Of a DNA stretch of 64,000 nucleotides, positions 1 through 9,771 are shown piece by piece; position 1 is the stretch's first letter, and every line of letters starts with the position of its first letter. This stretch comes from Anabaena sp. PCC 7108 (GTDB lineage: Bacteria > Cyanobacteriota > Cyanobacteriia > Cyanobacteriales > Nostocaceae), in contig NZ_KB235896.1 of assembly GCF_000332135.1 (NCBI RefSeq), forward strand, positions 310,001 to 374,000, in the 5' to 3' direction. A program made the position numbers and the translations under genes. The notes beneath the pieces are model-generated. The model did not search any database. It was given only the letters and a program-made list of their open reading frames with translations, and was not told where the DNA came from.

Positions 1-717
1 TATAATTACTGATTCTAATGTTAAAGGCAGTTCCTCTTGTTGCCAAATAGCACCATTAATTGTGCCGTGATTAGCATTGCTAGTTTTGTCATTAGCATCC
101 CCATTCAAGGGATAATAACCTACTAATCCTGGCTCATTTCCCAGCATACGGGAGTTCATGTTTTGCTGAATTTCTTCTGGAGTGCGAGCAATATTCCACA
201 GGCGAATATCAGCAATTTGACCTGCAAAAAAACGTCGAGTTCCTCCTCCTTTACTGATAGAAGTACCCGCTGCTACGTATAGAGGAGAAGCATTTTGCGT
301 AGATTGAATTGTTGTATCTTGGGTTTGACTTTGTTCAATCCCATCAATATACAAGAACAATTGGGAATCTTGCTTAACAAAAGCTACATGATGAAATTTT
401 TGGTCATTAACTACTATTTTTGAGGAAAGCGAGGGATTTTTGCCATCATAGCGAGATCCATAGACTGTTCCCTTGGTAGAACTATAACGGATAGAATAGG
501 GGAAAGCACTTCCTTGCCATTTTTCAATAATATTGATATCAAAAATCGTATTAGACCCTGGTTCAATTGTGCCAACTTTTAACCAGAGTTCGATGCAGAA
601 ATTTTGATTTTGATCAAAGTTAATAGCATCTTGGTTAGGAATAACTAGGTAATCATCCTGTCCATCAAATGCTAATACGGATTGGTTGGAAATCAAATTA
701 CTTGACATAATTCTCAT
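1..717 (-). CDS. LamG/concanavalin-like domain protein, partial (5' part only)
   Basis: An open frame runs on the minus strand from an ATG at 717 to the left edge of the window without a stop (239 codons), so the C-terminus is missing. The translation begins MRIMSSNLISNQSVLAFDGQ and has the hallmarks of a LamG/pentraxin-like jelly roll: FDGQDDYL near the start, FCIELWLKV, FHHVAFVKQ, LFLYIDGIEQ, FAGQIADIRLWNIARTPEEI and GLVGYYPLNGDAND. This family binds carbohydrate or other ligands, usually as one module of a large extracellular or surface protein. An alternative start is the ATG at 708; no strong ribosome binding site separates the two. No signal peptide is visible. The domain call is firm; the function of the full protein is unknown. 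Confidence 0.75.
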   Translation of the reverse strand, partial: MRIMSSNLISNQSVLAFDGQDDYLVIPNQDAINFDQNQNFCIELWLKVGTIEPGSNTIFDINIIEKWQGSAFPYSIRYSSTKGTVYGSRYDGKNPSLSSKIVVNDQKFHHVAFVKQDSQLFLYIDGIEQSQTQDTTIQSTQNASPLYVAAGTSISKGGGTRRFFAGQIADIRLWNIARTPEEIQQNMNSRMLGNEPGLVGYYPLNGDANDKTSNANHGTINGAIWQQEELPLTLESVII

Positions 718-973
718 GAACTAGGGTTTGCTGAATAAGTATAGAAATTGAATCTAGGTGTTACACAAATTGAAAAATTAAGAGTTGGTTGATTAAGTAG
801 GTAAACAGAAAAATTTAAAGGTATGTGAAGAAAAGTAAATAGGGCTGAAACCCTCTTTCCCCCTGCTAGAAAGCCCCCTGCTCCCTGCCTTACCCCAACG
901 ACAATTTTTAACGCCCACCTACTTAGTCCTCAAATTTATACTGTTATTTATAGGGAAAATGCCAGGGTTTTAG

Positions 974-1162
974 CCTATCTTCCGCACCCTCAACTGTCAC
1001 AATCGGTTTTTACTCTTTTTTGTGATGATATGAGGATGTATTGTATACCACATCTCAATGAATTAACGGATACATGATGTCGATAAGGCATAATTTATAT
1101 CCAAAAATCAAGAGAGAATTAAGTGATAATACTATGTGACACCCCAGGGTGCGGAATGTGGG
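974..1162. mobile_element. 189-bp MITE with IS1634-like ends
   Basis: The element lies in the 718-1435 intergenic stretch, which otherwise holds nothing I can identify. Its ends are inverted copies sharing TTCCGCACCCT followed a few bases in by TGTCACA. It is flanked by a perfect 6-bp direct repeat TTTTAG at 968-973 and 1163-1168, which I read as the target-site duplication. The right end reads GGTGCGGAATGTGGG and matches the terminus of the full-length IS at 51037-53067, which also made a 6-bp duplication. The element has no coding capacity. I infer that it is a non-autonomous relative mobilised by that transposase. Confidence 0.7.
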
Positions 1163-1435
1163 TTTTAGATATAGCAACAGACAGGGTGGTTAGGACACCA
1201 ACTGATGATAAAACCTAGACACCAAAAGACTTTTCCTACTGTCACCTGCTATATCTGTGTCCACCATAAAAGTATACAGATTCGGTAGTGGCATAGTGTG
1301 CTGATGGAGACTAGAATAATTCCCACAATATGGGAGGAATTAGAGCAAATTTTTTGTTCCAATTCCTCTTTTTAATCATCAGTACTTATGTGTTACTGGG
1401 TAACAGCTAAATCACTGATTAATGCTGCTAGTATG

Positions 1436-2671
1436 TTAGTTGGCATTAACATCTTTTTTTTGGTCTTCATCCAGCAGTTCGATCAAGAAAGGACGTAAAG
1501 TATCCTTAACAGGGCGAGACAACTGATACCAAAATTGTTCCTGCTCTTTCAATAATTGAATATAAGTGTCAGGGCTGTGTGGGAAGGGAACAGTAAATGG
1601 GATATCAAAAAGACCACCAAAGGATAGAGACGATGGTTGACCACCAAGTCCCGTGACTGTAATAGCTTCGCCACCGTTAGCATATTCACCAATGAAAAAA
1701 TTCCCAATCTGTATTCCTTGCGGTGCGATCGCTGAGATCGGCAGGGGAGGATTTAGGGGGATAGTTGGAATTACATCCAATGTATTTTCGATGCGATAGC
1801 TAAGTTCTGCTCCTATTTGCTGGTTGTAGAAATCTACAAATGCTTGATTACCAATTTTACATCCAGCGATCGCATAAACTTTCAGCAAAAGTCCTCCATT
1901 TTCAACAGTACCGAACCAGCGTCGCAGAGACAGTGCCGCTAGTTGACACAGAGATCCACCCAAACTGTGTCCTGTTGACCATACCTCTATTGGTTCTGTT
2001 GAGGGTGTTTGCTTGGGTAATACCTGCTCTTCGACAAATTGAAAAATTTTCTCTAGTTCTTCATCGTTATCCACTTCACCGTCTTCAAGGACTTTGGTAA
2101 TTAACTCTTGAGCTTGTTTCTCAAACTCTGGTCCTAGCAGAATTGTTCCCGCATCTATCATAGCTGTGATGCAGGCAAATTTTCGCATCGGTGGCAAATT
2201 ATGCAGATACCGTAAATCTGTCGATTGTAACTTGCCCTGTACTGTCCGAAAGAAGCATTGAATTTCATCAGATACCGACTCAAAGGCCAGCTGAAATCCT
2301 TTTACGACTTTTGCCCTTTGGCTGGACAACGCACCGTAAGGAATGAGAAGCCAATCTACATCAGTAGCTGAATCAGTCAGATTAACCGCACCGCCACTAG
2401 CTATTGCTGTGCCTCGGAAGGAAATTACATACTGATGCGAGTGAGGATTTTTGATAATTAGTGCGCGAATATTCGTGTCGTCATTGCGGACGGTGTGAAC
2501 TAAATCCCATCCCTGATTTTTATAGAGCGCCTGGTAAAGTATTTTTAGCTCTGAATCGTCAATACTACCATCATCATGCACGAAAACATCGTAGGCATAC
2601 TTAGAAAAAGTTGTCATCAGAATGGCTTCATCAAAACTAAAGCCTTTACGTAACTTCAAAAATGTGGTCAT
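1436..2671 (-). CDS. class 3 lipase-like alpha/beta hydrolase
   Basis: This 411-residue protein carries the lipase nucleophile elbow GHSLGG inside EVWSTGHSLGGSLCQLAAL. It also has an earlier oxyanion-type strand YVISFRGTA and the class 3 landmark DWLLIPYG, as in fungal-type triacylglycerol lipases (Lipase_3 family). A candidate catalytic Asp lies in NTLDVIPTIPLNPP, and a His in FPHSPDTYIQL near the C-terminus. No signal peptide is seen, so it is probably cytosolic or membrane-associated. The ATG at 2671 is preceded by GGAG at a good distance. It lies 83 bp downstream of the NRPS on the same strand and may be the last gene of the left arm of the cluster. A role in hydrolysing or editing an acyl product is possible but unproven. 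Confidence 0.75.
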   Translation of the reverse strand: MTTFLKLRKGFSFDEAILMTTFSKYAYDVFVHDDGSIDDSELKILYQALYKNQGWDLVHTVRNDDTNIRALIIKNPHSHQYVISFRGTAIASGGAVNLTDSATDVDWLLIPYGALSSQRAKVVKGFQLAFESVSDEIQCFFRTVQGKLQSTDLRYLHNLPPMRKFACITAMIDAGTILLGPEFEKQAQELITKVLEDGEVDNDEELEKIFQFVEEQVLPKQTPSTEPIEVWSTGHSLGGSLCQLAALSLRRWFGTVENGGLLLKVYAIAGCKIGNQAFVDFYNQQIGAELSYRIENTLDVIPTIPLNPPLPISAIAPQGIQIGNFFIGEYANGGEAITVTGLGGQPSSLSFGGLFDIPFTVPFPHSPDTYIQLLKEQEQFWYQLSRPVKDTLRPFLIELLDEDQKKDVNAN

Positions 2672-2754
2672 ATTGATGTCTCCATTTTATCAATTTACAA
2701 TTTAGATGAAATTTGAGTATAAACTAGCACCAAGCTAGTTAATTATACACAGAT

Positions 2755-5700
2755 TTAACCAGAGGTTGTATCGGGGATACAATCAAGGTACTGTCTCAGT
2801 ATTTCTGCGATCGCAGACGCATGGGGATGTCGTAGTAAGTTCAGATGATTGCCGGGTACAGTATGGACATCGACACCACCTTTTACCAAATCACGCCAAC
2901 CCCAAGTTTCATCTTGATCAAGCTCTACATCACTTGTTTTTAGCAGGATAACTTTGCCATCATAAGACTGTGCTTTATACCGATACAAAGCTTCAGCATT
3001 AGCCACCAGCATCTGGACTAGACGAAGTGTGACACGAAGTTGCTCACATTTTGTCATGGTCTGGGGATTTTTAGTGGCAACTTGAGGAATTTCAGAACGA
3101 TGTCCAAAAAATGACAACATCTGGTTAATTATACCTTTAGTTTGATCATCACCTTTGGACGGTTGAGAAGATGATGGTTCTGTTACCCTGATTAGGGCAA
3201 GGTAATCGTAGACCCAAGGCAGCATTTCTGGCACACTTACTAAGAAACCAGCTATTCTCCAGAGATCCTTGGCTTTGTAGCCAGTTTTCAAATCAGGGGG
3301 AATATCAACTAGGACTAATAAGTCCACGTCCTGATTTGCTTGTTTAAGACGAACAGCCATTTCATAAACAATGTAGGCTCCTAGTGACCAGCCTGACAGT
3401 AGGTAAGGACCTTGAGGTTGAACTGAACGGATGGCTTGAATATAATAATCAGCCATGTCTTCAACTCGCTTTAAAGGCCGTTTTTCCCCCGTCAATCCCG
3501 GTGATTGTATTCCATAGATAGGGTGATCAGAACCAAGTTGATAGGCTACAGGGTAATAGGGAAAGACGAAACTAGCCATCGGGTGAATCCAGAAAAAAGG
3601 CCGCTTGCTGCCATTTGGTTTGATGGAAACTAGACAGGGATTAGAGGTGAACGCATCTTCAATATCCCTATTACCATGTCCCAGTCCTCCTGATGATAGA
3701 TCGGGCTTTTCAATAACTTGGGCTAATTCGGCAATGGTGGAAGACTGGAACAGAACCCACAACGCTAGATCACAACCAAAAGTCTCCTGTATCTGAGATA
3801 CAATTTGCGCTGCCAGTACCGAATGACCACCCAGCGAAAAGAAGTTATCATGGATGCCTACTTTTTCCAGCCCCAGAACTTTTTGAAAGATTTCAGCTAA
3901 CTGACGTTCAACTGGATTGCGAGGTTCTGTTTGTTCAGTAACTTTCAATCCTGTGTAGGTGTGAGTTAACTGTTTTATATCAACTTCCCCTGAATCTGTC
4001 AAAGGTATTTCATCCAGTTGGACAAAATGGCAGTGAGTTAGAGTACCGAAGCAATCGGCTAGGTTAGGCTGATACAATTGCTCAATGGATAATTCGCTAG
4101 TTTTGGCTGTGAATAAGGCAGTTAATTGTTGTAAATTCTGGCAATCTAAAGTGAAGCGCTGAATATGTGACTTCCCAGCATCCAATCCTACTAAAAGATG
4201 GTTAGAGCGATGTGCTAACGCTACTAACAAGGAATCTATTCCTTGAGAGGGCGAAATAGCACAAAATCCTTTAGCTCTACTTAATTCTTTCATGGGATAG
4301 CCGCGACTCATACCGGTTTCATCCCACATACTCCAACTCAAGCAATAGCTTTGCCAGGAAGTATGTTGCCTTTGGTACGTGCTAAAAGCTTCTTGGAAAC
4401 TATTAGCCGCTGCATAAGCACCCACACCTGTACCCCCAAAGAAACTATTGACTGAGGAAAAGTGAATGAAGAAACCAGGATTCTGATGTTGTAGCAGGTG
4501 ATGGATTACCCAAGTTCCCATTACCTTCTGTTGCAATTTAGCTGTTAAGCTTGCTTGGGTTGCAGATGTTATTAATTGTTCCTGGAGAACTCCCGCTAAA
4601 TGAATTACTCCATCAATTTGAGTTTCCCACTGGGATGATACCAAATTAATGGTCTGTTTCATGTCATCCAGATTACAAATATCAACAGCTTGGTAGAGAA
4701 CAGAACCTGGAAGTTGTCTTAACTGTTGATATGCTTGTATTTTCGCGGTTAAAGCATCTTCACCTTCTTGATAATTCTCCCAAGTGCTTTCATCTGGTAA
4801 AGGTGTCCGACCAATTAACAATAAACGAGCTTGATAATGCTCTAATAAATACCTAGCAATTTTAATGCCAATACCTCCCAGTCCACCAGTGATTAAATAG
4901 ACTCCACTGGTTTTGAAAGGAAGTTGTTGCTGTTCTTGTTCGGCAAAATCTGTCTTTTGCAAACGAGGAACTAAGCGTTGTCCATCTCTGTAAGCTACTT
5001 CCGATTCTGGAGTCAAAACAGAAAATTCTGACAACAGATAACTTCTATTAATTTCAATCGCAGCAATGGGTAGATCAATATGGCGACATTCCAACCAAGG
5101 TATTTCCTGGGGGATGGTTTTGAGGAAGCCCAAAACTGTTGCTTTTTGATATGCGATGGGCGTTCGCGTAGCGTGTCCGCAGGACTCAGCCTCACCTTCG
5201 CTGAACGCGTCACTTGGTAAAATAGATTGACTGTAACTAGCTACAAACAACAACTGTATATTATCTTTTGTTTCATGCAACTTATCTATTGCTTTCACTA
5301 AAAACAGTAAGCTATAGAGTCCTTTTTGTTGACTAACCTCAAGAGTTTCTAGGTCAGAAATATCATCATTATACGTTTCATAATTCCAGAGATGGAAAAT
5401 ATGACCAATGGCATAATTGTTAGTGATTAATGATTTTATTAACCAGTGATAATCTTCTTCATTAGCAGGATTTACCACATAATGTTCACTGCTAATTTGA
5501 GCAAAGTTATTTCCCGCCTCAACTTTGATACAAGGATAATTTTGAGCTTCCAGTCTTTGACAAAGTGATTGTCCTAATCCTAAATCATCAACAAAGACTA
5601 TCACTGCTTGTCTGACAGTAGAAATAGGATTAATTCGCGCCTGCTTCTGACACCAAACTTTCTGATAGAACCAATCAGGAATTGTATTTTTGCCTAAAAG

Positions 5701-8700
5701 AATATCGATGTCTTGAATTAAGGAACTAAAATCACCAGATTCTAGTTTCTGTTTAAGTAGAGAACGCTGAATTTTGCCACTTGTGGTCTTAGGAAATTCC
5801 TGACGTTCTATAGGAATCAGATAGGTAGGAGTAATTCCTAACTGAGAGGCAACTTCTTTTCTGATATCTTGAATAACTGACAAGTAAAGTTGAGAGTCTG
5901 TTTTTTCAGGTGAAAAGAAGATTGCTAATCCTTCAGTTCCTGTTTGTTGATTGGAGAATGCACAAGCCCCTGCATAAGTGGGAACTACACCTGCAATGCT
6001 ATTAACAATATCTTCGACTTCATAGCAGTAATAATTAGCTCCATTGATGATAATTAATTCCTTCTCTCTTCCGGTCAAAACCAAATGACCATTCAGAATA
6101 AAGCCTAAGTCTCCTGAATTAAACCAACCATCTCCAACAAAAGCTTCTGCATTAGCTTGTGGATTATTTAAATAACCTGGGGTGACGACTTTTCCCTTAA
6201 TCTGAAAACGCCCGATTACACCTTCTGGCAAAAGGGAATTTTTATCATCAGTGATGCGAATTTGCACTCCTGGAACTGGGCAACCAAGGTCAGTAAATTC
6301 AATCACATCTACGCTATAATCGGTTGTTTGCTCTAACTGAGCGCCAACAGAAGATTTTTTAATCCGATAAATATCAGTTTGCTCGTTAAACTGATTTTGA
6401 TAAGTCATGCAAGTACAGACTTCAGCCATACCAAAAGCTGGTTGCATAACTTGAGAAGAAATACCAAAAGGTGCAACTGAATTCAAAAATTCTCGGACAA
6501 CTTTAGGAGTTACCTGTTCTCCTGCATTCATCAAGAATTTAACTGAAGAGAGATCCCAATTGTTCCCAGGAGTTTTTGCCAGTGCTTCACTAATTAACTT
6601 AAATCCAAAGTTTGGAGACCAACTGTGAGAAACTCGGTATTCCTCCATCAAATCTAACCATTTCAAGGGGTTAGCTAAGATAACTGCTGTTTCCACTTCA
6701 ACTTGTTGACAACCCAAATATGTATCTTTGAAATGGCACGTTAATATAGGGACAACATGGTCAACGGGCAACCAATTCAGGCTAATATCTTCAGTTGCAT
6801 AGCCATTAAATTGTTTAGCTGCATGGATATGAGCAATGATTCCTTGATGAGTTTCTTGAATACACTTGGGAACTCCTGTGCTACCAGAAGTTAGCTGTAA
6901 AAAAGCTACTTCATCAGAGCGACTAGGATAAAATTCCGAGGTAGGTGAGTAATTTTTTAACTCGGCTACAGAACAAATTTTTAATTCTGGTAGCGGTAGT
7001 AATGAACCCAAGTTTTCTAGAGCTTCAACAAGAATGTTACTCGCTAAAATACAGGGGTGTTCGAGTAATTCCCATGTATTGTATAGTTTATTGATAACTG
7101 CATTTTTCTCTGTGTAAGTGGGGGCTACAGCGACGGTAACAGGTTGAATTCCTCCGAGGATACATCCCCATAAGGTTGGAAAATAATCACGCAAAGATGA
7201 AATTTGCAGAATAACTCGCTGTCCTGGTTGCAAGCCTTGATTTCGCAAGCCGCTAAGAATGCATTTAGCCTCTTCTAATAGGCTAGTGTATGTCTGAAAT
7301 TCCTTTTCGCCTTTTGCAGAGATGTAAGTAATGCCTTGATTTTTGGATCGAGTTGCTGTTTGAATTAATGCTTCTGATAAAGTTTTGGGAGCATCTTCTG
7401 GAATATTCAGCACACCACCATCGCTAATTGCGGGTTTGCTAAATTGTGGTTTTTCTGTAGGGATAAAACTAACAACAGAGGCGGTTTCAGCAATCCGTAA
7501 GGAAATTGCCGTGTTATTTATTCCTGGTGGTAGTAGTTTTGCTAAGTGGAGTGGTGAAGGTGACGGCGTATGACGTGAACTGGCAATTACTACCGCTTGC
7601 TCAATTTCGGGATGGCTGTTTAATTGTTGCTGCCATTGTTCTAGAAGTTTAGTATCAATTACTTCTAAATAAGTTAAAACCTGCTCATCAATTTGCCCTG
7701 TTGCTGTCAATGGCAAATTCGATACTTGCAGATATGCAACTGGCAACATATAACCGGGCAAATTAGCCTGTAAATGAGCATTGAGAGATTCATTTGCTAA
7801 GGATTTTGAGCCAACTAAGTAAGCAACAAGTTTCCCCTCCCGCGCGAGAACATAGCAATCTTCTATACCAGGAATTGATAGTAACTCCTGCTCTATTGTT
7901 TGAAGATTGATCCGGTGTCCCCCAATCCAGATTTGCCTGTGTATTAATCCCAGTACTTCTAGAGATCCATCTCGACGCAGACGACCCCATATTTTAGTTC
8001 TCTGTAACCTTCCTAGTGAGGGATGTTCTATAACTTCAGTTTGTTCTTGCTGCTGCAAATGACTTTTATTTAAATGGGCATCACCAATATCACCAATATA
8101 AATCTCTCCTTCTACACCAAAAGGCAGCAATTCTTGATGATTATCTAATACATAAATTTGTGAATTATCTGCCCATTCATGATCAATAAATTTATTATTT
8201 TCAGCCTTGATAGCAGGGTTATGACATACACTTAATATCTGCTCTCGTTCAGATTGAGATAACAACGGCAGTTGACTAACTTTTTGCTGTGGATTGGATA
8301 TAATTGCTGCTAATATATTTTGGAAATGACCTGCCATCTGGGCAATAGTCTGTTCATCAAATAAATCTGTGTTGTACCTAAAAAACCCAACTAGATCAGA
8401 ACTTCCTTCTGCCATCATCAAGTCTAGATCAAACTGTCCCTCCATTTGGGACATTTCATAAGGTTTTAATTTAAATCCTTCTCGATCTACTTCACCACCT
8501 AATAATAGTTGTTGGCTATGGGGAAACTGCCGTAAGTTTTGCAAAACAAAGTTGAATAAAGCTTGAAATATAGGGGAACGGCTGGGATCGCGTTTTGATT
8601 GTAATCGTTCTACCAGCAAAGCAAAAGGAAAATCTTGATGCACCAATGCTTCTGATACGCAGGAGCGAATTTGAGTGAGAAACTCCTGAAAGGTGGGACT

Positions 8701-9771
8701 TTCTGAGAAATTCACCCGCATTACAACTGGATCAACAAAGTAGCCAACTAGTGGCATAAATTCAGATTTAGTTCTACCTGAAGTGGGAACACCGACTAAA
8801 ATATCTTCCTGTCCCGTGTAACGATGTAGGAGAATCTTAAATGCCGCCAGCAGCACCATAGATTGAGTCGCACCTTCCTTTTGAGCCAGCTGTTTGATTT
8901 GTGCTGTCAGCTTTGGAGATAGTGTGAATCGATGAGAAGCGCCGTTATAAGTTTGTATAGGTGGCCGTGGTCTGTCTGTTGGTAAATTGAGTATGGGTAA
9001 ATCTCCTGCCAATTTTTTTTGCCAGTATTCCCAAAGTTTTTCTCCTGGAGTGCTTGTTAACAATTCTCTTTGCCAACGCACGTAATCTATGTAGGAGTTT
9101 TTCAGAGGAGTCAGAGGTGGCTCAACCCCTGACTCTAGGGCAGGATAGGTCATGATCATTTCTTCCATCAGCAATGGAAGACACCAAGCATCAATGGCAA
9201 TATGATGTACTGTTAGTAATAAAATATGTTCTTGTTGAGAACGAGTAAATAAACTCACTCGCATTACTGAACCATTTTCCAGGTCAAAGGGTTGCTGGGA
9301 TTCTTGAAAAACCTGGTGATGAAGTTCCTGGTCACTCCAAGTAGAAGCATTTATCTGCTGAAAGTTTGGTAATTCGGTTTGATGGATCTTTTGAACTGGC
9401 TTGTTACCTTGTTTGGGAAAACTGCTACGCAACTGCGGATGACGTTCTATGAGAGTCTGGAAAGTTTTTTGCAAAGTCGTAACATTGACATAGGAACAGA
9501 TACGACAGGTAAATGCCACATTGTAAAATCCATTCTCTGGTGCTAATTGCCACAGAAACCACATGGCTTGTTGACCATAGGAGAGGGGATAAACATTTAA
9601 AATATCTGGGGAATCATGAAGTACCTGTAAAATTTCAGTTTTGTGCTGTTGTAGTTGTGCAATAACATCAGCAGTTAGGACAGATTGGGAACCACCAATA
9701 CGCAATTTTTCGCCGTTAAGTCCTAATTTAACTCCTTTCAAAGAAAGGTCTTGTAAAAATTCTACTATCAT
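2755..9771 (-). CDS. NRPS-like megasynthase: docking-C-(vestigial A)-A-KR-PCP-TE
   Basis: This 2338-residue protein starts with a TubC-type docking domain (about 1-50). A condensation domain follows (about 57-480) with an HHxxxD motif at His189-His190 and Asp194. Residues about 500-720 are the C-terminal piece of an adenylation domain that lacks its core; its A10 motif reads PLTATGQID, with Gln where the catalytic Lys should be. A complete adenylation domain follows (TSGSTGVPK; FGMAEV; SGDLGF; KTTSGKIQR). Then come a ketoreductase (TGGLGGIG; SSVNS; Tyr1786 in YAAAN), a carrier domain (GGHS, Ser1984) and a thioesterase (GWSLG, Ser2129; late His in GNHLNLL). Split Asub-like pieces on either side of A-KR resemble the pseudo-Asub of keto-acid-activating depsipeptide modules. 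It is the last synthase of the left arm: the start overlaps the PKS stop by 4 bp (ATGA), which suggests translational coupling. Substrate unknown. Confidence 0.9.
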   Translation of the reverse strand: MIVEFLQDLSLKGVKLGLNGEKLRIGGSQSVLTADVIAQLQQHKTEILQVLHDSPDILNVYPLSYGQQAMWFLWQLAPENGFYNVAFTCRICSYVNVTTLQKTFQTLIERHPQLRSSFPKQGNKPVQKIHQTELPNFQQINASTWSDQELHHQVFQESQQPFDLENGSVMRVSLFTRSQQEHILLLTVHHIAIDAWCLPLLMEEMIMTYPALESGVEPPLTPLKNSYIDYVRWQRELLTSTPGEKLWEYWQKKLAGDLPILNLPTDRPRPPIQTYNGASHRFTLSPKLTAQIKQLAQKEGATQSMVLLAAFKILLHRYTGQEDILVGVPTSGRTKSEFMPLVGYFVDPVVMRVNFSESPTFQEFLTQIRSCVSEALVHQDFPFALLVERLQSKRDPSRSPIFQALFNFVLQNLRQFPHSQQLLLGGEVDREGFKLKPYEMSQMEGQFDLDLMMAEGSSDLVGFFRYNTDLFDEQTIAQMAGHFQNILAAIISNPQQKVSQLPLLSQSEREQILSVCHNPAIKAENNKFIDHEWADNSQIYVLDNHQELLPFGVEGEIYIGDIGDAHLNKSHLQQQEQTEVIEHPSLGRLQRTKIWGRLRRDGSLEVLGLIHRQIWIGGHRINLQTIEQELLSIPGIEDCYVLAREGKLVAYLVGSKSLANESLNAHLQANLPGYMLPVAYLQVSNLPLTATGQIDEQVLTYLEVIDTKLLEQWQQQLNSHPEIEQAVVIASSRHTPSPSPLHLAKLLPPGINNTAISLRIAETASVVSFIPTEKPQFSKPAISDGGVLNIPEDAPKTLSEALIQTATRSKNQGITYISAKGEKEFQTYTSLLEEAKCILSGLRNQGLQPGQRVILQISSLRDYFPTLWGCILGGIQPVTVAVAPTYTEKNAVINKLYNTWELLEHPCILASNILVEALENLGSLLPLPELKICSVAELKNYSPTSEFYPSRSDEVAFLQLTSGSTGVPKCIQETHQGIIAHIHAAKQFNGYATEDISLNWLPVDHVVPILTCHFKDTYLGCQQVEVETAVILANPLKWLDLMEEYRVSHSWSPNFGFKLISEALAKTPGNNWDLSSVKFLMNAGEQVTPKVVREFLNSVAPFGISSQVMQPAFGMAEVCTCMTYQNQFNEQTDIYRIKKSSVGAQLEQTTDYSVDVIEFTDLGCPVPGVQIRITDDKNSLLPEGVIGRFQIKGKVVTPGYLNNPQANAEAFVGDGWFNSGDLGFILNGHLVLTGREKELIIINGANYYCYEVEDIVNSIAGVVPTYAGACAFSNQQTGTEGLAIFFSPEKTDSQLYLSVIQDIRKEVASQLGITPTYLIPIERQEFPKTTSGKIQRSLLKQKLESGDFSSLIQDIDILLGKNTIPDWFYQKVWCQKQARINPISTVRQAVIVFVDDLGLGQSLCQRLEAQNYPCIKVEAGNNFAQISSEHYVVNPANEEDYHWLIKSLITNNYAIGHIFHLWNYETYNDDISDLETLEVSQQKGLYSLLFLVKAIDKLHETKDNIQLLFVASYSQSILPSDAFSEGEAESCGHATRTPIAYQKATVLGFLKTIPQEIPWLECRHIDLPIAAIEINRSYLLSEFSVLTPESEVAYRDGQRLVPRLQKTDFAEQEQQQLPFKTSGVYLITGGLGGIGIKIARYLLEHYQARLLLIGRTPLPDESTWENYQEGEDALTAKIQAYQQLRQLPGSVLYQAVDICNLDDMKQTINLVSSQWETQIDGVIHLAGVLQEQLITSATQASLTAKLQQKVMGTWVIHHLLQHQNPGFFIHFSSVNSFFGGTGVGAYAAANSFQEAFSTYQRQHTSWQSYCLSWSMWDETGMSRGYPMKELSRAKGFCAISPSQGIDSLLVALAHRSNHLLVGLDAGKSHIQRFTLDCQNLQQLTALFTAKTSELSIEQLYQPNLADCFGTLTHCHFVQLDEIPLTDSGEVDIKQLTHTYTGLKVTEQTEPRNPVERQLAEIFQKVLGLEKVGIHDNFFSLGGHSVLAAQIVSQIQETFGCDLALWVLFQSSTIAELAQVIEKPDLSSGGLGHGNRDIEDAFTSNPCLVSIKPNGSKRPFFWIHPMASFVFPYYPVAYQLGSDHPIYGIQSPGLTGEKRPLKRVEDMADYYIQAIRSVQPQGPYLLSGWSLGAYIVYEMAVRLKQANQDVDLLVLVDIPPDLKTGYKAKDLWRIAGFLVSVPEMLPWVYDYLALIRVTEPSSSQPSKGDDQTKGIINQMLSFFGHRSEIPQVATKNPQTMTKCEQLRVTLRLVQMLVANAEALYRYKAQSYDGKVILLKTSDVELDQDETWGWRDLVKGGVDVHTVPGNHLNLLRHPHASAIAEILRQYLDCIPDTTSG
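5157..5216. repeat. palindromic dispersed repeat inserted in frame in the NRPS
   Basis: The stretch contains GCGTTCGCGTAGCGTGTCC and a distal CGCTGAACGC, so it can fold back. The core GTTCGCGTAGCGTG recurs at 40745 in tnpB. In the NRPS it is read in frame and encodes a low-complexity, Ala/Ser/Glu-rich tract (SDAFSEGEAESCGHATRT, about residues 1519-1538) between the adenylation and ketoreductase regions. It looks like a repeat that settled in an interdomain position where the protein tolerates it. Confidence 0.6.

Noticed and set aside
5013-5213. ORF overlapping the NRPS in another frame, and similar frames inside other large genes
   Set aside because: Shadow frames with no family features inside well-supported genes.
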